This document shows, piece by piece, positions 1 through 6,744 of a stretch of 13,945 nucleotides of DNA. The translations under genes and the position numbers were made by a program. The DNA comes from an uncultured Chitinophagaceae bacterium (GTDB taxonomy: Bacteria; Bacteroidota; Bacteroidia; Chitinophagales; Chitinophagaceae). Numbering within the stretch: the stretch's first letter is position 1; every line of letters begins with the position of its first letter. Below the pieces are notes generated by a model. It had not been told where the DNA came from, searched no databases, and saw nothing but the letters and a program-made list of their open reading frames with translations. Location of the stretch: contig CAMLEM010000009.1 in assembly GCA_946479005.1 (NCBI GenBank), forward strand, positions 1 through 13,945. Reading direction: 5' to 3'.

Positions 1-914
1 CATCCATAGTTGCTTCCTTTGGTCACCAGGTTGATCTCTTCATAGAGCACTTGTCCCGCATCGCCTGCATAAAGCGCCCTGTCGCCACCCATATCGAATG
101 ACATCCGGAAGGGATTCCTGAATCCAAACGCGTAGATCTCATCCATTCCGGGCCCGGCTACAAAAGGATTGTCCGGCGGAATTCCATAAGGGGAACCACT
201 GTTCACATCAATACGCAGAATATCTCCAAAAAGATTGGATGTGATATCCTGGCCATTTCCTCCCGGGATGTCGGTGTACCAGTCTTCCACGTGACCCGGC
301 GCCACATCATTGGCGGATCCACCATCACCGATGGCGATGTAGAGATATCCGTCAGGGCCGAAAGCCAGGGTGCCTCCGTTATGATTGCTTTGGGGATCAT
401 CGATGTCGAGCAGGATCCTTTCTGAGGCCATATCGGCTACATTCGGATCGGCAGTGGATGCCAGGAATTCAGAGATCCGGCTGAGATTATTCCAGTTGTT
501 CACTGGTGTTGGACCGCCGGGTCGGGGAGGGAGCTGGTAATACACATAGAATTTCCGGTTGCTTGCGTATTGAGGATGGAAAGCGAGACCCAGGAGTCCC
601 CGCTCATCATAGTTCGGGTTCAGCGGAACCATCGTAGCCGTGACGTCAAGGAAAGGCGTGGGTAAGCGACTCCCATTCTGGAGGATCCAGATCTTTCCCA
701 CCTGGTCAATCACGAAAAGCCGGTTGGTATTGTCGGGTACTGAAACTAAACCGATGGGAGATGAAAGGCCATCAGCCACCAGCTGCAGATCGAGATCCAC
801 ATCGTCAATATCATCTTCGGGGTCGCAGGAACTGTGAACGAATAGTGAAAAAATAAATGCAAAGGGTAGAAGCCAGGGGAAAACTCTCCTGTTACCTGAA
901 AGAAGCATCTTCAT
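1..914 (-). CDS. PQQ-dependent sugar dehydrogenase lipoprotein (GSDH family), 3' end cut by window edge
   Basis: The frame is open from the ATG at 914 down to base 1 (304 whole codons), so the C-terminus is missing. The N-terminus is a lipoprotein signal: basic start, hydrophobic core, and a lipobox ending in Cys30 (FVHSSC). A very acidic stretch follows (residues 31-41). The rest matches the glucose/sorbosone dehydrogenase beta-propeller family: DERGLLGLAFHP (103-114), SNHNGGTLAFGPDGYLYIAIGDGG (in pieces over 176-199) with the likely catalytic His178, DILRIDVN (231-238), YAFGFRNPFR (261-270) and GSNYG (300-304). Known members oxidise sugars or related polyols in the periplasm using PQQ and calcium; the substrate here cannot be told. 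The start at 914 is chosen because it gives a complete lipoprotein signal. No Shine-Dalgarno is visible. The gene is divergent from the hsp20-like gene across a repeat-rich spacer. Family assignment is firm; substrate is unknown. Confidence 0.9.
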   Translation of the reverse strand, partial: MKMLLSGNRRVFPWLLPFAFIFSLFVHSSCDPEDDIDDVDLDLQLVADGLSSPIGLVSVPDNTNRLFVIDQVGKIWILQNGSRLPTPFLDVTATMVPLNPNYDERGLLGLAFHPQYASNRKFYVYYQLPPRPGGPTPVNNWNNLSRISEFLASTADPNVADMASERILLDIDDPQSNHNGGTLAFGPDGYLYIAIGDGGSANDVAPGHVEDWYTDIPGGNGQDITSNLFGDILRIDVNSGSPYGIPPDNPFVAGPGMDEIYAFGFRNPFRMSFDMGGDRALYAGDAGQVLYEEINLVTKGSNYG

Positions 915-1037
915 GGTTACTGTTTTTGAGGTTATGAATCTGGCAGATGGGATGCAGCAAGCCTCGGAGGGGAAAAAAACGCGGCCCAGTGTAATCGGAT
1001 AATAGCGAAGCAAGGTTGCTCCGGGGAGCAGGGGATT

Positions 1038-1180
1038 TAACCACAGAGGACACGGTTTTCTTTTTTAACCACGGAGGACACGGGCCCCTGCGGGGCGGCA
1101 CGGAGGACGCGGTTTTTTTACCACGGAGGACACGGAGGACGCGGGCCCCTGCGGGGCGTCACGGAGGACTTGGTTTTTCT
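1038..1180. repeat. GC-rich tandem-like intergenic repeat cluster with internal hairpins
   Basis: Three imperfect units begin near 1038, 1066 and 1119. Each opens with (T)AACCACGGAGGACACGG or a close variant and ends in a run of T. The second and third units contain the same inserted GGGCCCCTGCGGGGCG block, which folds as a 5-bp GCCCC/GGGGC stem around a TGC loop (1084-1096 and 1145-1157). The units are clearly related to each other. Their GC-rich core stands out from the surrounding sequence. Confidence 0.8.
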
Positions 1181-1242
1181 CTTATAGAAACCTCAAAACA
1201 TCCATACAGACCCCGGCAGCATCTTAAAAGAAAAAAGCAGTG

Positions 1243-1255
1243 CCCTCCGTGGTTA
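1243..1255. repeat. Inverted partial copy of the upstream repeat
   Basis: CCCTCCGTGGTTA is the reverse complement of the opening of the repeat unit at 1066-1077 apart from its first base. It lies about 165 bases further on, so the cluster plus this copy forms a large, imperfect inverted repeat upstream of hsp20. Confidence 0.6.
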
Positions 1256-1322
1256 TATTTTCCTTCTGACAAATTTTCAGCCGATACCGGTTGGCATTTT
1301 CATTGTGGCATCCATAGAAAAA

Positions 1323-1329
1323 AAGGAGG
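1323..1329 (+). promoter_or_regulatory. Strong Shine-Dalgarno for hsp20
   Basis: AAGGAGG lies a few bases before the ATG at 1334. It is notable because most other genes in this window lack such a site. It decides the start: the upstream extension of the frame reads through repeats and has no such signal. Confidence 0.75.
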
Positions 1330-1333
1330 CTTT

Positions 1334-1810
1334 ATGTCAACAAGTATGATCAGAAAACAAAATGGGTCACAAGGCTCACCTGCCCGTACAGCCGGGAGTT
1401 GGGTTGACCAGTTGTTCCAGGACAACCTGAGCCGCTTTTTCAGTGATGAACCTTTTTTTACAGGAAGTTCTTCCTTGTCCAGGGTGCCGGTAAATCTCCG
1501 GGAGACGGACAGGACCTATGAAATGGAACTGGTGGCGCCGGGCTTAAAAAAGGAAGACCTGAAACTGCAGGTTTCCAATGATAGCCTGACAGTATCTTTT
1601 GATCGGGAGGAAGAAAAAAATGAAGGGAAGGAAGAGGAAGGATGGCTGCGCAGGGAATACCGCAGCGAAAGTTTCAGCAGAACATTCCACCTGGATGATA
1701 CCGTGGATGTAAATAAGATCGAGGCAGATTATACCAATGGGATATTACACGTATGCCTGCCCAAAAAGGAGAACGCGCAGAAGATCTCTAGAACGATCGC
1801 TGTGAAATAG
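1334..1810 (+). CDS. Small heat-shock protein, Hsp20/alpha-crystallin family
   Basis: This is a 158-residue ATP-independent holdase chaperone that binds unfolding proteins in the cytoplasm. The N-terminal arm (1-50) is Ser-rich and contains WVDQLFQDNLSRFF (23-36), typical of the amphipathic start of bacterial Hsp20. The alpha-crystallin domain spans about 51-147: PVNLRETDRTYEMELVAPGL (52-71), the EYRSESFSRTFHL segment (108-120) and the hallmark NGILHVCLPK (135-144). The C-terminal tail carries IAV (155-157), fitting the I-x-I/V motif that links subunits in oligomers. The start at 1334 is preferred because of the strong AAGGAGG site and the normal family length. It converges with the receiver gene on a strong hairpin. 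No heat-shock regulatory element such as CIRCE was recognised upstream. Confidence 0.95.
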   Translation: MSTSMIRKQNGSQGSPARTAGSWVDQLFQDNLSRFFSDEPFFTGSSSLSRVPVNLRETDRTYEMELVAPGLKKEDLKLQVSNDSLTVSFDREEEKNEGKEEEGWLRREYRSESFSRTFHLDDTVDVNKIEADYTNGILHVCLPKKENAQKISRTIAVK

Positions 1811-1817
1811 GATTTAG

Positions 1818-1856
1818 GTTTAAGGTTTAGGGCTTAAAAAGCTCTAAACCTTAAAC
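1818..1856. terminator. Bidirectional hairpin terminator between hsp20 and receiver gene
   Basis: Arms 1818-1835 and 1839-1856 pair over 18 positions with a single G-U wobble around an AAA loop. The hairpin lies between two convergent stop codons (1810 and 1875). It is AT-rich, with A and T runs near both sides, so it can serve either strand. A second, outer pairing is possible between TTTAGGTTT (1813-1821) and AAACCTAAA (1862-1870). Confidence 0.8.
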
Positions 1857-1874
1857 TAATAAAACCTAAACCAA

Positions 1875-2252
1875 CTAAAGTCCTTTTACAGCCTCAAATA
1901 GCTGTTCCTTCGTAAATGGTTTTTCCAGGTAACGATCTGCACCGGCTTCCAGGGCCACATCTTTCGCAGCGCCATCGAACCCTGAGATCATAATAATACG
2001 GGTTGAGGGGCGGTTCTTCTTCAGGTAAGTGATGAGATCGATGCCATAGCCGTCCGGCAACTTATTATCGAGGATCACAACATCCGGGGCTTCCGATTCA
2101 AGGTGTTCACAGGCTTTTTCCAGGGTTTTCACGTGGTCGAGTTCCATTTCCTCCCCATTGAGTAAAATATTCAACAAAAGACACATTTCTCCTTCATCTT
2201 CAACGATGAGGATCTTTTTCAGCGCTTTGGCCTGCAGGGTTTCATTTGACAT
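1875..2252 (-). CDS. Stand-alone response-regulator receiver domain protein
   Basis: This 125-residue protein is a CheY-like receiver with no output domain. The acidic pocket is in ILIVEDE (14-20, E18/D19). The phospho-acceptor is Asp62 in VVILDNKLPDGYG. Ser90 in IIMISGFDG takes the switch Ser/Thr position, and Lys111 in LEKPF is the invariant lysine. All catalytic positions are therefore present and it should be phosphorylated by a histidine kinase, but none is encoded here. Single-domain receivers act by binding a partner protein or in phosphorelays. It is divergent from the amylase gene, with a 152-base gap holding an 11-bp inverted repeat, and convergent with hsp20. The partner kinase and output are unknown. 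Confidence 0.93.
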   Translation of the reverse strand: MSNETLQAKALKKILIVEDEGEMCLLLNILLNGEEMELDHVKTLEKACEHLESEAPDVVILDNKLPDGYGIDLITYLKKNRPSTRIIMISGFDGAAKDVALEAGADRYLEKPFTKEQLFEAVKGL

Positions 2253-2273
2253 AACAGTTCATTTAAGGTGCTT

Positions 2274-2350
2274 CGTTTAAAATTGGGATTTTCAAAGGGA
2301 AAGGTTGGAAACTCTGTCTATGTATTAAAAACCGTTCCAAATTTTAAACG
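2274..2350. repeat. Inverted repeat in divergent promoter region
   Basis: CGTTTAAAATTGG (2274-2286) and CCAAATTTTAAACG (2337-2350) are inverted copies, with 11 matching bases followed by one extra base. They are spaced by 50 bases and lie between the starts of the divergent receiver and amylase genes. The layout would suit a pair of operator half-sites, but the arms are AT-rich and function is only inferred. Confidence 0.4.
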
Positions 2351-2405
2351 GGCCGTGAATGAACAGGGTATGACCTAACTTCAGTCTCTCAAAAAACAGG
2401 ATGAA

Positions 2406-4241
2406 ATGCGTTTAATCTTCTTCATTATCCTTTTGTTGGCAAATTTCTCCTTAACCGCACAGCTCCGGGTGGAGCCGATGCACTGGTGGGTAGGGATGAA
2501 AGACCCCAGGGTGCAATTGCTGGTACACGGTAAAGGCATCGGTTCTGCGACGCCCCGGATCTCGTACCCGGGGGTAACGATCACTAAAGTCAGCAGGGCA
2601 GACAGTCCCAATTACCTGTTTATCGACCTGCTCATCGCCAGGACCGCGAAGCCGGGAAGCTTCGAGATCCGCTTTTTCGAAAAAACCAAACTCGCGGCTG
2701 TTTGTGAATACCAGCTCAATAAACGGGTGGCCGGCGCCGGGGCACAACAAGGATTCAATTCCTCCGACCTGATCTACCTGATCACCCCCGACCGGTTCGC
2801 CAATGGCGACCCGTCCAACGATGTGGTAATGGGGATGAGGGAGGAAAAGCTGGACCGGAAACACGATTATGGCCGGCACGGCGGTGATATCCGGGGGATC
2901 ATTAACCATCTTGATTACATAAAGAATATGGGGTTCACGGCAATCTGGCCCACCCCGATGCTCGAAAATGATATGAAGGAATCTTCCTATCACGGTTATG
3001 CCATCACCGATTTCTATAAAGTGGACCCCCGGATGGGGAACCTCGAAGATTACCTGGAACTGTCCAATGCCTGCGAGGCAAAAGGGATCAAGCTCATTTT
3101 TGATGGCGTGGCCAATCATACCGGTATTGAGTACTGGTGGATGAAAGATCTTCCCTTCAGGGACTGGATCAACTATGCTGATTCATTCCGTACAACCAAT
3201 CACCGGCGTACCGTGAACCAGGATCCCTATGCCTCAGAAGCCGACAAAAAACTGATGGCGAAAGGCTGGTTCGTCAGTGCAATGCCTGACCTGAACCAGG
3301 ACAATCCCTTCCTATCCAATTATATCATCCAGAATAACATCTGGTGGATCGAAAAACTGAAACTGCGGGGGATCAGGCAGGACACCTACCCTTATTCTCA
3401 AAAAGATTTTCTCAGCAAATGGTCGTGCCGTATCCTGAATGAATACCCGAACTTCTCCATTGTGGGAGAAGAATGGAGCACCAACCCTTTGCTGGTGGCC
3501 TTCTGGCAGAAAGGCAAGCCGAATGCAGCCGGGTACAGTGGCTGTATGAAGAGCACAATGGATTTCCCGATGCAGGAAACGCTGGTGCGCGCGCTGACCG
3601 AGCCTGAAGGTTGGAATACCGGCTTCAATAAATTATATGAAGGCCTGGCCAATGATTTCGTGTATGCATCTCCGAAAGACCTCCTCATCTTTGGCGATAA
3701 CCACGATATGGACCGGCTCTTTACCCAGCTGAAAAGCGACCCGGCCCTGATGAAAATGGCGCTGGCCTGGATCCTGACGTCAAGGGGGATTCCACAGGTC
3801 TATTATGGTACTGAAGTGCTCATCAACAACAACGCGAAACCCGGTGACCACGGGCTGATCCGCACCGATTTTCCGGGAGGCTGGCCGGGTGATTCAGCTA
3901 ACGCGTTTACAGGAAAGGGGTTGACAAGGGAACAGATGGATGTACAGGCGTTCGTGAAAAAACTGGCCAACTGGAGAAAAGGCAAACAGGTGATCCACGA
4001 GGGAAATACAAAGCACTTCGCGCCCGCTGATGGCGTTTATGTTTATTTCAGGTATGACGGAAAGGATACTGTGATGGTAGTGATGAACAAGAATGAGAAG
4101 ACTGTTGACCTGCATACTTCATTCCTGGGGGAGATGTTGAAAAACCGGACCCGGGCCCTCAATGTTCTCACGGGGGAAAGTTCAGTCTTAAATTTGTTAA
4201 AGATCCCGGCGAGATCGGCCCTGGTCTATGAATTGAAGTAA
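2406..4241 (+). CDS. Secreted GH13 alpha-amylase / cyclomaltodextrinase-like (SusA-type)
   Basis: This 611-residue protein hydrolyses alpha-1,4 glucans or cyclodextrins. Residues 1-19 form a signal peptide, so it acts in the periplasm or at the cell surface. An N-terminal beta-sandwich like that of cyclomaltodextrinases (about 20-105) precedes the catalytic barrel. The barrel starts at DLIYLITPDRFANGD (121-135). The four GH13 regions are visible: FDGVANH (232-238), GIRQD (322-326, nucleophile Asp326), VGEEW (353-357, acid/base Glu355) and FGDNHD (429-434, transition-state Asp434). A C-terminal beta domain ends the protein (about 525-611). Length and motifs fit the Bacteroidetes neopullulanase/SusA group. 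No susC, susD or regulator of the sus type lies in the window, so the gene looks detached from a canonical starch locus. The SYLF gene starts 30 bases downstream and may be cotranscribed. Exact substrate is not determinable. Confidence 0.93.
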   Translation: MRLIFFIILLLANFSLTAQLRVEPMHWWVGMKDPRVQLLVHGKGIGSATPRISYPGVTITKVSRADSPNYLFIDLLIARTAKPGSFEIRFFEKTKLAAVCEYQLNKRVAGAGAQQGFNSSDLIYLITPDRFANGDPSNDVVMGMREEKLDRKHDYGRHGGDIRGIINHLDYIKNMGFTAIWPTPMLENDMKESSYHGYAITDFYKVDPRMGNLEDYLELSNACEAKGIKLIFDGVANHTGIEYWWMKDLPFRDWINYADSFRTTNHRRTVNQDPYASEADKKLMAKGWFVSAMPDLNQDNPFLSNYIIQNNIWWIEKLKLRGIRQDTYPYSQKDFLSKWSCRILNEYPNFSIVGEEWSTNPLLVAFWQKGKPNAAGYSGCMKSTMDFPMQETLVRALTEPEGWNTGFNKLYEGLANDFVYASPKDLLIFGDNHDMDRLFTQLKSDPALMKMALAWILTSRGIPQVYYGTEVLINNNAKPGDHGLIRTDFPGGWPGDSANAFTGKGLTREQMDVQAFVKKLANWRKGKQVIHEGNTKHFAPADGVYVYFRYDGKDTVMVVMNKNEKTVDLHTSFLGEMLKNRTRALNVLTGESSVLNLLKIPARSALVYELK

Positions 4242-4271
4242 CACAACAACGACCTCATAAATCATTTAGTT

Positions 4272-4796
4272 ATGAAAAAACTCGTTTATCTTTTTTTTGC
4301 AGGGCTGCTTTTTCAAACGGCTTATTCGCAGGACAGGAAAGAACGGAAAATCATATCAGACGCTGAGGATGCTAAAGCGGCATTCATATCATCCGACGGC
4401 CTGATGGAGAATTTGTTCAATGATGCTTATGGTTATGTGATCTTTCCGAATGTTGGAAAGGGTGGCTTCGGGATCGGTGGCGCAGCGGGAAACGGTGCGG
4501 CTTACCAGGGAGGCAGCCTGATCGGAGTGGCAAAGATGAAACAGTTGACAATTGGGTTTCAATGGGGAGGGCAGGCCTATCGTGAAGTGATCTTCTTTGA
4601 GAACAAGGAGGCGCTTGACCGCTTTAAAGAAAACAAGATCGAATTGTCGGCCCAGGCTTCCGCGGTGGCGGTAACCGCGGGGGCTTCGGCGAATGCGAAG
4701 TACAGGGATGGCGTGATGATCTTTACCCAAACCAAGGGCGGACTGATGTATGAAGCTTCCGTAGGAGGTCAGAAACTGGAGTTCAGGGAACTCTGA
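4272..4796 (+). CDS. Secreted SYLF/Ysc84-domain protein
   Basis: This 174-residue protein has a signal peptide (1-19, ending AYSQ) followed by a SYLF domain, a family known in eukaryotes for binding phosphoinositides and in bacteria of unclear role. Supporting motifs are DAYGYVIFPNVGKGGFGIGG (51-70), GSLIGVAKMKQLTIGFQWGGQ (in 81-101, with QLTIGFQWGGQ), a helix from 112 to 124, and GVMIFTQTKGGLMYEASVGGQ (in 147-167). Bacterial members are usually exported to the periplasm or outer membrane, consistent with the signal. The gene begins 30 bases after the amylase stop with no Shine-Dalgarno, so cotranscription is likely. Function beyond possible lipid binding is unknown. Confidence 0.88.
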   Translation: MKKLVYLFFAGLLFQTAYSQDRKERKIISDAEDAKAAFISSDGLMENLFNDAYGYVIFPNVGKGGFGIGGAAGNGAAYQGGSLIGVAKMKQLTIGFQWGGQAYREVIFFENKEALDRFKENKIELSAQASAVAVTAGASANAKYRDGVMIFTQTKGGLMYEASVGGQKLEFREL

Positions 4797-4838
4797 ACAG
4801 ATTGATTAAAATCAGCCGGCACTAAAAGGTTGTTTCAC

Positions 4839-4846
4839 TAATTTTG
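4839..4846 (+). promoter_or_regulatory. Bacteroidetes-type -7 box upstream of the small secreted protein
   Basis: TAATTTTG fits the TAnnTTTG consensus and lies 18 bases before the ATG at 4865, which would give a very short leader. No clear -33 TTTG element is seen at the usual spacing, so this is tentative. Confidence 0.4.
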
Positions 4847-4864
4847 CCCTTCAATACTCCCCAA

Positions 4865-5206
4865 ATGAAAATTTTATTTTCCCTTTTCGCCCTTTTCCTG
4901 GCAACTTCAGCTTTCAGCCAGGAACCAACCGGAAAACTTGATCCCAAAAAGAAAGTACAGACCGTGGAAGCTTCCTGCGGGCAGTGCAATTTTGGTTTGA
5001 AAGACAAAAGAGGCTGCGACCTCGCCGTTCGGATCGATGGCAAGGCCTATTTTGTTGAAGGCACCAAGATCGATGAACACGGTGATGCACACGCTGAGGA
5101 CGGGTTCTGTGAAAAGATCCGCCAGGCGGAAGTGCAGGGAGAAGTGAAGGACAATAAGTTCAAAGTGACCTATTTCAAATTGCTCCCCGTAAAGAAAGAA
5201 GGCTGA
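4865..5206 (+). CDS. Small secreted cysteine-containing protein (DUF6370-like)
   Basis: This is a 113-residue protein. I choose the ATG at 4865 because a signal peptide begins exactly there (MKILFSLFAL, cleavage near residue 18); a TTG 21 bases upstream would lengthen the signal unnaturally and coincides with a promoter-like box. The mature part has four cysteines, C38 and C41 in a CGQC motif, C51 and C82, plus the DEHGDAH segment (70-76) with two histidines. This pattern suggests disulfides or a bound metal ion. It resembles a short Bacteroidetes family I recall as DUF6370 (not searched). No biochemical role is known to me. Its TGA is directly followed by the stop of the convergent fusion gene, with no intergenic base. 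Confidence 0.8.
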   Translation: MKILFSLFALFLATSAFSQEPTGKLDPKKKVQTVEASCGQCNFGLKDKRGCDLAVRIDGKAYFVEGTKIDEHGDAHAEDGFCEKIRQAEVQGEVKDNKFKVTYFKLLPVKKEG

Positions 5207-6724
5207 TCAACCCAGGTTCACCAGGGGAATGATCCCGAACCAGAGAATGTAACTCAGCGCCAGCACCATTAACCCATCGATCCGTGGTTTTGGGTTGGGG
5301 TCATCGAGGTATTTTTTCAGCCGGTAACATAAATACACCGCGTGTAAGACCACCGGTATGGCCAGGTACCGGAATGTGGTCTCCATTCCTGTGAAATGAA
5401 GAACCATTACGGCGAATGCTGCCACCAGCGTGAAAAAGATCGCCATCCCCGTTGCGCCTTTTTTCCCCAATCGAACAGCAAGCGTCCTTTTTCCCGCTTC
5501 CCGGTCTGCCGGAAGATCAGGTATCCCCGCCAGTGTTATGGATGGCAACACGGAAAGGAACAGGGGCAGGGCAAGCAACCACGGGAAGCCACTGGCCGGA
5601 TCACCGAGCTGGGTGAGCCATCCCCATAAAACCAGTGCGAAACTATGGGTGAGCCCCACCGTTAGTTCTCCCAGCCCGCGGTAACAAAGCTTCAGTGGTG
5701 GAACCGTATAACCAATGGCCAGTACAAAGAGGAGGGCGGCCGCCAGAATGCAGGGCAGGAGCTGGCCGGGACCAATGAGGGATAATGTCAGTGCAAGAAA
5801 GACGAAAGAAAGGATCAGCGTGATCAAAAAGCCCGTCTTCACCATTTTTTTTGATAGCTCACCATCAACGATCACCCGGGAGCCGCCGGTGAACGGTCCG
5901 AAGTAACGGTTCTCTTTATCCGTGCGCAGATCGAAATATTCGTTGGTAAGAACAGTGGTTACTTCGAGAAAGAAAAGCCAGAGGTATGCCAGCCAGAAAA
6001 GAGTAGGAGAAGACCTAAAGCCGAATGACTGCGCGGCTACGGCTCCCATTGCGTAAGCAACAAAGCTCATCGGGTAGAACTGCAGGCGAATGGCCTTGAG
6101 CCAGGCCCCGATCCGCAACTGGATCTTTTTCCCGGAGCCCAGCGCTCCCGCTTTGAGGGATTCCCCGTTCCTTTTTGTTGTTTCGAGCCATTTTTCTCTT
6201 CGTGCGGGGGTGGAGTCGCGCACAGGCCCGAAATTATAGGTCCTTCCCATTTGAAACCCACAAAATCCCAGGGTCGCCTTTTTCATCATATTATTTCCCG
6301 GCGCGAGATAGATCAGTTTATAGACGGGAAGAGGAGTGTCCATCGTAGTGATCAGCTGCGCGGTGCGTCCTTTCAGCAGGGGTGCATACCCGGTGCCTCC
6401 TTCGATCTCTTCAAAGGCATAGCCGGAAGTAAGGGTGCGGTCGAGAAATCCCTTCAGTAATGCGGGCACGGTTCCCCACCAGGTGGGATAGACGAAAACG
6501 ACGTGATGGGCCCAATGGATGAGTTGCTGTGCATGCGCGATATCGGGTTCCAGTTCCTGTAAGTGAGGGGTGGGATGCCGGACGTTAGGGTCAAAGCTGA
6601 GATCGGCCAGGATGAGCTGCCTGATCTCCGCGCCTGCGGAGCGTGCACCTTCGATATAGGCATTGGCTAAAGAATCCGAAAAACTCTGGCGGCGGGGATG
6701 GCCATTGATCAGGAGCACATTCAT
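5207..6724 (-). CDS. Fusion: NAD(P)H:quinone-reductase-like flavodoxin domain + UbiA/MenA-like prenyltransferase
   Basis: This 505-residue single frame joins two families. Residues 1 to about 190 are a Flavodoxin_2/NQO-like domain: INGHPRRQSFSDSLANAY (6-23) for FMN/FAD phosphate binding and VFVYPTWWGTVPALLKGF (76-93), typical of MdaB/KefF/NQO proteins. A short linker (about 191-205) leads into a membrane domain of about eight or nine helices (210-505). This carries both UbiA Asp motifs, NEYFDLRTD (261-269) and DLPAD (403-407), plus GYTVPPLKLCYRGLGE (338-353) and KRTLAVRLGKKGA (412-424), closest in feel to MenA-type enzymes. UbiA enzymes attach polyprenyl chains to aromatic rings; NQO proteins reduce quinones with NAD(P)H. 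Joined, they could reduce and prenylate, or act on, the same quinone pool; that is inference. There is no internal stop or frame change at the junction. The gene starts 20 bases after the upstream T9SS gene. Confidence 0.9.
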   Translation of the reverse strand: MNVLLINGHPRRQSFSDSLANAYIEGARSAGAEIRQLILADLSFDPNVRHPTPHLQELEPDIAHAQQLIHWAHHVVFVYPTWWGTVPALLKGFLDRTLTSGYAFEEIEGGTGYAPLLKGRTAQLITTMDTPLPVYKLIYLAPGNNMMKKATLGFCGFQMGRTYNFGPVRDSTPARREKWLETTKRNGESLKAGALGSGKKIQLRIGAWLKAIRLQFYPMSFVAYAMGAVAAQSFGFRSSPTLFWLAYLWLFFLEVTTVLTNEYFDLRTDKENRYFGPFTGGSRVIVDGELSKKMVKTGFLITLILSFVFLALTLSLIGPGQLLPCILAAALLFVLAIGYTVPPLKLCYRGLGELTVGLTHSFALVLWGWLTQLGDPASGFPWLLALPLFLSVLPSITLAGIPDLPADREAGKRTLAVRLGKKGATGMAIFFTLVAAFAVMVLHFTGMETTFRYLAIPVVLHAVYLCYRLKKYLDDPNPKPRIDGLMVLALSYILWFGIIPLVNLG

Positions 6725-6744
6725 CTTACCGTAAGCTACAAAAT

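Larger units (their letters stand above)
915..1333. other. Gene-free spacer of 419 bases with repeat cluster
   Basis: No credible gene is present between the divergent sugar dehydrogenase and Hsp20 genes. The dominant content is a cluster of imperfect CCACGGAGGACACGG-type repeats (about 1038-1180) and one inverted partial copy near 1243-1255, listed separately. The remaining stretch, 1256-1333, is AT-rich and should hold the Hsp20 promoter, but I found no convincing TAnnTTTG box there. A plus-strand frame runs through the repeats into hsp20, but its translation is Arg/Gly/Thr-rich repeat read-through, not protein-like. Confidence 0.75.

Noticed and set aside
1016..1333. In-frame 106-codon N-terminal extension of hsp20
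   Set aside because: It reads through the GC-rich repeats as an Arg/Gly/Thr-rich peptide; the strong Shine-Dalgarno and normal family length put the start at 1334.
2451..3119. 222-codon minus-strand frame inside the amylase gene
   Set aside because: Antisense shadow of a confidently assigned GH13 gene; the translation has no recognisable domain or signal.
5204..6724. Two separate genes joined by a sequencing error in the fusion
   Set aside because: No stop, frame change or candidate start with supporting signal lies at the domain junction, and the linker reads as normal protein sequence.
6725..6735. CTTAC/GTAAG mini-palindrome between the T9SS gene and the fusion
   Set aside because: Five-base stem with a one-base centre is too short to be meaningful.
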